Shown in pieces: positions 61,036 to 64,000 of a stretch of DNA of 64,000 nt. This stretch comes from Bacillota bacterium (GTDB taxonomy: Bacteria; Bacillota; Clostridia; Lachnospirales; Lachnospiraceae), in contig JAEWQV010000015.1 of NCBI GenBank assembly GCA_023399055.1, positions 1 through 64,000 of the forward strand. Direction: 5' to 3'. The position numbers and the translations under genes are program-made. Positions within the stretch are counted from its first letter, which is position 1; each line of letters begins with the position of its first letter. The notes below the pieces were generated by a model. That model saw only the letters and a list, made by a program, of their open reading frames with translations, did not search any database and was not told where the DNA came from.

Positions 61036-61632
61036 ATGGGTAAGATTTATATTGTCATGGGTAAAAGCGCTACAGGAAAGGACACTATTTATAAAAGATT
61101 GTTGGAATCTTCGGAGTTAGTGTTAAAAACTGCAGTTATGTATACGACGAGGCCAATTCGTAGATCTGAAGTGGATGGTGTAGAATATTACTTTGTAGAT
61201 GAGGCTACACTAACTAAATTAGAGATGGATAATAAAATCATAGAACATCGGGCTTATGATACCGTTCATGGAGTATGGCACTACTTTACGGTTAACGATG
61301 GACAGATTAACCTAACCATTGCGGATTACCTAATGATTGGAACACTGGAAACCTACGATCAGATAAGGAAGTATTTTGGAGAAGAAAAGGTAGTTCCCAT
61401 TTACATTGAAGTAGAAGATGGAGTGAGGTTGCAAAGAGCTATAAAGAGAGAGCAAAAACAAGAACAACCAAAATATGCAGAGATGTGCAGGCGCTTCCTG
61501 GCGGATGATGAAGATTTTTCCGAAGACAATTTAAAGAAGCATGGAATTATAAAAAGGTATCAGAATAATGACATTAATATATGCCTTCAGGAAGTGATTA
61601 GTGACATCAAAAATTATGCTATTAATGACTAA
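61036..61632 (+). CDS. Guanylate kinase-like P-loop protein
   Basis: 198 aa. The P-loop GKSATGKD (9-16) and the guanylate-kinase motif TTRPIRRSEVDGVEYYFVDE (about 36-55) are visible. The lid region REQKQEQPKYAEMCRRFLADDEDF differs somewhat from housekeeping Gmk. It replaces the thymidylate kinase found at this site in Bacillus. It may be a second guanylate kinase or act on another nucleotide. It lies 34 bp after the decarboxylase. Confidence 0.8.
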   Translation: MGKIYIVMGKSATGKDTIYKRLLESSELVLKTAVMYTTRPIRRSEVDGVEYYFVDEATLTKLEMDNKIIEHRAYDTVHGVWHYFTVNDGQINLTIADYLMIGTLETYDQIRKYFGEEKVVPIYIEVEDGVRLQRAIKREQKQEQPKYAEMCRRFLADDEDFSEDNLKKHGIIKRYQNNDINICLQEVISDIKNYAIND

Positions 61633-61737
61633 GATTGTATGATATACTTCGAGTATAAGAAAAGGTCTTAATTGGAAATCTTATAACGAGGTTACAGTTT
61701 TTTGTAGAACACGTTGGTTCTAATAACGGAGGTATCT

Positions 61738-62178
61738 ATGGATATAAAGGTGAACCAGATGCAATCAATTCATCAGGTTGAGCAGAAAGCGCCCGTTCCG
61801 GAGGCAGATGGTTCTTTTAAGTTTACATTGATCTCTCATATTGAGGAGAAAGAGTTACAAGCCAGACTGAATGTAATGCTTAATGAGATATCAGCTCAAG
61901 GTAAGAAAATAGCAAAACATCTGGATGTTAAGGATATGAGGCACTATAGAGAGCTTATCAGAGAATTTATGAATGAGATTGTTAATCGCTCTCACAAATT
62001 CTCCAGAGAGAATTTTCTTGACCGAAAGGGAAGACATAGGGTTTATACGATGATAAAATTGGTGGATAAGAATCTCGATGAATTGGCAGCAGAGCTAATA
62101 AAAGATGAGAAAGATCATTTATCTATTTTAAATCGAATTGATGAAATCAGGGGACTTCTACTGGACATTTTTTCATAG
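61738..62178 (+). CDS. yaaR: YaaR family protein (DUF327)
   Basis: 146 aa from ATG at 61738 with GGAGG 6 nt upstream; an 8-codon extension is ignored. It is a mainly helical soluble protein: LQARLNVMLNEISAQGKKIAKHLD, then RELIREFMNEIVNRSHKFSRENF and RHRVYTMIKLVDKNLDELAAEL. Conserved in Firmicutes next to holB, with unknown function. It ends 16 nt before the holB start. Confidence 0.85.
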   Translation: MDIKVNQMQSIHQVEQKAPVPEADGSFKFTLISHIEEKELQARLNVMLNEISAQGKKIAKHLDVKDMRHYRELIREFMNEIVNRSHKFSRENFLDRKGRHRVYTMIKLVDKNLDELAAELIKDEKDHLSILNRIDEIRGLLLDIFS

Positions 62179-62194
62179 GTTTGGAGGTTGTAAT

Positions 62195-63190
62195 ATGCAA
62201 GGCTTTGGTGAAATAATCGGTCATGATAGTATCATTCAGCATTTGCAGAATGCAATTGCAGCTCATAAGGTTTCACATGCTTATATTTTTCATGGTGAAG
62301 AAGGAATGGGTAAAAAGCTGTTGGCTTTAAGCTTTGCTAAAACCTTACAATGTGAGGAGCACGGAATTATAGCCTGTGATCATTGTAAATCCTGTATGCA
62401 GTCAAAATCAAGTAATCAGCCAGATATCATATGGTTAACACATGAGAAGGTAAGTATTAGTGTAGAGGACATTAGACTTCAAATTAATGCTGATATACAG
62501 GTGAAACCATATCAAAGTCCTTATAAGATATATATTATTGACGATGCAGACAAAATGACAGAGCAGGCTCAGAACGCATTATTAAAAACAATGGAAGAAC
62601 CGCCTGAGTATGCAATTATTATATTGTTGGTTACAAATATAAACTTAATATTACCGACGATTCAGTCCAGGGGAGTTACCTTGAATTTAAAACCTGTGGA
62701 CAAGCAGGAAATTAAGGAATACTTAATGGAACAGCATAAGCTGCCGGACTATATTGCTGAAGTGTCAGCTGCGTTTTCTGGAGGTAATGTGGGTAAAGCT
62801 ATTAAGTATGCTACCTCGGAAGAATTTGAGCAAACCAGGAGTAATGTGCTCCATATTCTTAAATATATAGAAGAAATGGAGTTGCATGAAGTTGTATCCG
62901 GTTTAAAAACCCTCTCAGCGAGCAAGAATAATATAGAAGATTATATCGATCTTATGATGCTGTGGTACCGAGATGTTCTTATGTTTAAAGCAACAATGGA
63001 CCCAGACCTTATTCTATATAGAGAAGAACTTACCTATATAAGAAATCAGGCAAATACAAGAAGCTATGAAGGTGTAGAAAAAATCATAAGTGCAATGGAA
63101 AAGGCAAAAATAAGACTAAAGGCTAATGTTAATTTTGATATTGCAATTGAACTTATGTTATTAACTATAAAGGAGAATAGTAATGGTTAA
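62195..63190 (+). CDS. holB: DNA polymerase III delta' subunit
   Basis: 331 aa from ATG at 62195 (GGAGG 7 nt upstream; the longer frame overlaps yaaR). The AAA+ domain has IIGHDSIIQHLQNAIAAHKVSHAYIFHGEEGMGKK, with the P-loop as GEEGMGKK. A zinc module with cysteines is seen in ACDHCKSCMQ. The sensor-1 region is LLVTNINLILPTIQSRG. The clamp-loader signature SRC is SRG here, so the arginine finger neighbourhood is only partly canonical. It is part of the clamp loader that places DnaN on DNA. It overlaps yaaT by 8 nt. Confidence 0.9.
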   Translation: MQGFGEIIGHDSIIQHLQNAIAAHKVSHAYIFHGEEGMGKKLLALSFAKTLQCEEHGIIACDHCKSCMQSKSSNQPDIIWLTHEKVSISVEDIRLQINADIQVKPYQSPYKIYIIDDADKMTEQAQNALLKTMEEPPEYAIIILLVTNINLILPTIQSRGVTLNLKPVDKQEIKEYLMEQHKLPDYIAEVSAAFSGGNVGKAIKYATSEEFEQTRSNVLHILKYIEEMELHEVVSGLKTLSASKNNIEDYIDLMMLWYRDVLMFKATMDPDLILYREELTYIRNQANTRSYEGVEKIISAMEKAKIRLKANVNFDIAIELMLLTIKENSNG

Positions 63191-64000
63191 TGTAATAGGA
63201 GTAAGATTCCGCAGAGCAGGTAAAATCTATTTCTTTGATCCTGCAGGCTACGATATAAAACAAGGTGATAATGTAATCGTTGAGACAGCCAGAGGAATAG
63301 AATATGGCTCGGTGGTATTAGCACCTAGAGACGTCGAGGATGATAAGATTATTCAACCTTTAAAATCAGTTATTCGTCAGGCGACGGAAGAAGATGATAC
63401 GGTTGAGAGAAAGAATAAGGAGAAGGAAAAGGAAGCCTTTGCAATCTGTCTGGAGAAAATAAAAAAACATAATCTAGAGATGAAGCTCATTGATTCCGAA
63501 TACACCTTTGACAATAATAAAGTTCTATTCTACTTCACTGCAGATGGAAGAATTGATTTTCGTGAATTAGTAAAAGATCTTGCCAGCGTGTTTAAAACTC
63601 GAATTGAACTTCGTCAAATTGGAGTTAGAGATGAGACTAAGATTGTTGGCGGCATAGGTATCTGTGGCAGACCTCTTTGCTGTAATACGTATTTATCGGA
63701 ATTTGCTCCAGTGTCCATTAAAATGGCTAAGGAACAGAATTTATCACTAAATCCTACGAAGATTTCCGGTGTATGCGGAAGACTCATGTGCTGTCTTAAA
63801 AATGAAGAAGAAGCTTATGAAGAATTAAATAGTAAGTTGCCAAATGTAGGTGACTTTGTAACTACAAAGGATAATCTAAAAGGTGAAGTCCAAAGTGTTA
63901 GTGTACTAAAGCAGTTAGTTAAGGTTATTGTAACTTTGGAGAATGATGAGAAAGAAGTTCGTGAATACAAAGCAGATGAACTACGCTTTAAGCAGAAGAA
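63183..64000 (+). CDS. yaaT: PSP1-domain protein YaaT/RicT, 3'-truncated by the window
   Basis: ATG at 63183 opens a frame that continues to the window edge: 272 complete codons, no stop. The translation starts MVNVIGVRFRRAGKIYFFDP. The PSP1 domain (about 60-150) is followed by cysteine motifs CGRPLCC and CGRLMCC, which in RicT bind a [4Fe-4S] cluster with RicA/RicF (known from Bacillus). The Ric complex affects RNase Y activity and sporulation. It overlaps holB by 8 nt, as in the conserved yaaR-holB-yaaT string. Confidence 0.92.
   Translation, partial: MVNVIGVRFRRAGKIYFFDPAGYDIKQGDNVIVETARGIEYGSVVLAPRDVEDDKIIQPLKSVIRQATEEDDTVERKNKEKEKEAFAICLEKIKKHNLEMKLIDSEYTFDNNKVLFYFTADGRIDFRELVKDLASVFKTRIELRQIGVRDETKIVGGIGICGRPLCCNTYLSEFAPVSIKMAKEQNLSLNPTKISGVCGRLMCCLKNEEEAYEELNSKLPNVGDFVTTKDNLKGEVQSVSVLKQLVKVIVTLENDEKEVREYKADELRFKQK

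Noticed and set aside
62195..63190. Calling the 350-codon frame DnaX (tau/gamma)
   Set aside because: Length, lack of domain IV/V and position between yaaR and yaaT fit delta' (HolB) instead.

Overview
The window suggests a Gram-positive, AT-rich, anaerobic, spore-forming and probably flagellated member of the Lachnospiraceae. The gene content and order resemble the plant-polysaccharide degraders around Lachnoclostridium (Clostridium) phytofermentans. That is a judgement from family knowledge, not a database result. Supporting signs are low GC, fermentative AdhE with Rex-like operators, class I two-subunit fumarase, secreted and cytoplasmic glycoside hydrolases, a LysM-GH18 spore-type hydrolase, a Lachnospiraceae-type DUF3881 protein and a classical Firmicute origin region.

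The window is centred on the chromosome origin near 13.5 kb. To its left, genes run on the minus strand: dnaA, dnaN, the S4-like rlbA, recF, gyrB, gyrA, fumarase alpha and beta, tRNA-Ser(GCU), a GNAT enzyme, a GH5 glucanase, and then the 5' end of a 16S rRNA gene with a strong rrn promoter. To its right, genes run mainly on the plus strand: rpmH, rnpA, yidD, yidC, jag, mnmE, mnmG, rsmG, a GNAT enzyme, a DegS/DegU-like two-component pair, parA, parB and a DUF4446 gene. DnaA-box-like sites lie on both sides of dnaA (13.56-13.68 kb and 12.00-12.08 kb), as in a bipartite origin. Two perfect parS sites sit at 23.82 kb and inside parB at 25.26 kb.

From 26.8 to 46 kb the order is: adhE (head-on, with two Rex-like operators), an HD-GYP phosphodiesterase, a DUF3881 gene, tRNA-Arg(CCU), a complete phosphate module pstSCAB-phoU-phoP-phoR behind three 11-bp-spaced Pho-box-like hexamers, a membrane coiled-coil protein with a FliM-like C-terminal motif, a DacF-type carboxypeptidase, an iron-sulfur flavoprotein, motAB, trmB, a small basic ORF and trxA.

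From 46 to 64 kb the order is: tRNA-Lys(CUU) followed by a structured, GC-richer segment, a zinc-ribbon membrane protein, a MATE transporter, a secreted GH59-type enzyme with a divergent AraC regulator, the LysM-GH18 protein, a three-gene ABC importer of the TrpXYZ type, a LacI-sensor/GGDEF fusion, an Orn/Lys/Arg decarboxylase, a guanylate-kinase-like protein, and yaaR-holB-yaaT. The last gene runs off the window edge.

The least ordinary observations are these. A regular array of 24-bp GGAGG/CCTCC repeats sits in front of gyrB and could switch its ribosome binding site on and off. One parS site also forms the stem of a terminator. An in-frame ATGGAG-ATG start arrangement recurs in seven genes. 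A LacI-like sensor has lost its DNA-binding domain and is fused to a diguanylate cyclase. A multi-stem RNA candidate lies behind tRNA-Lys. No phage, insertion sequence, CRISPR array or defence island was recognised.
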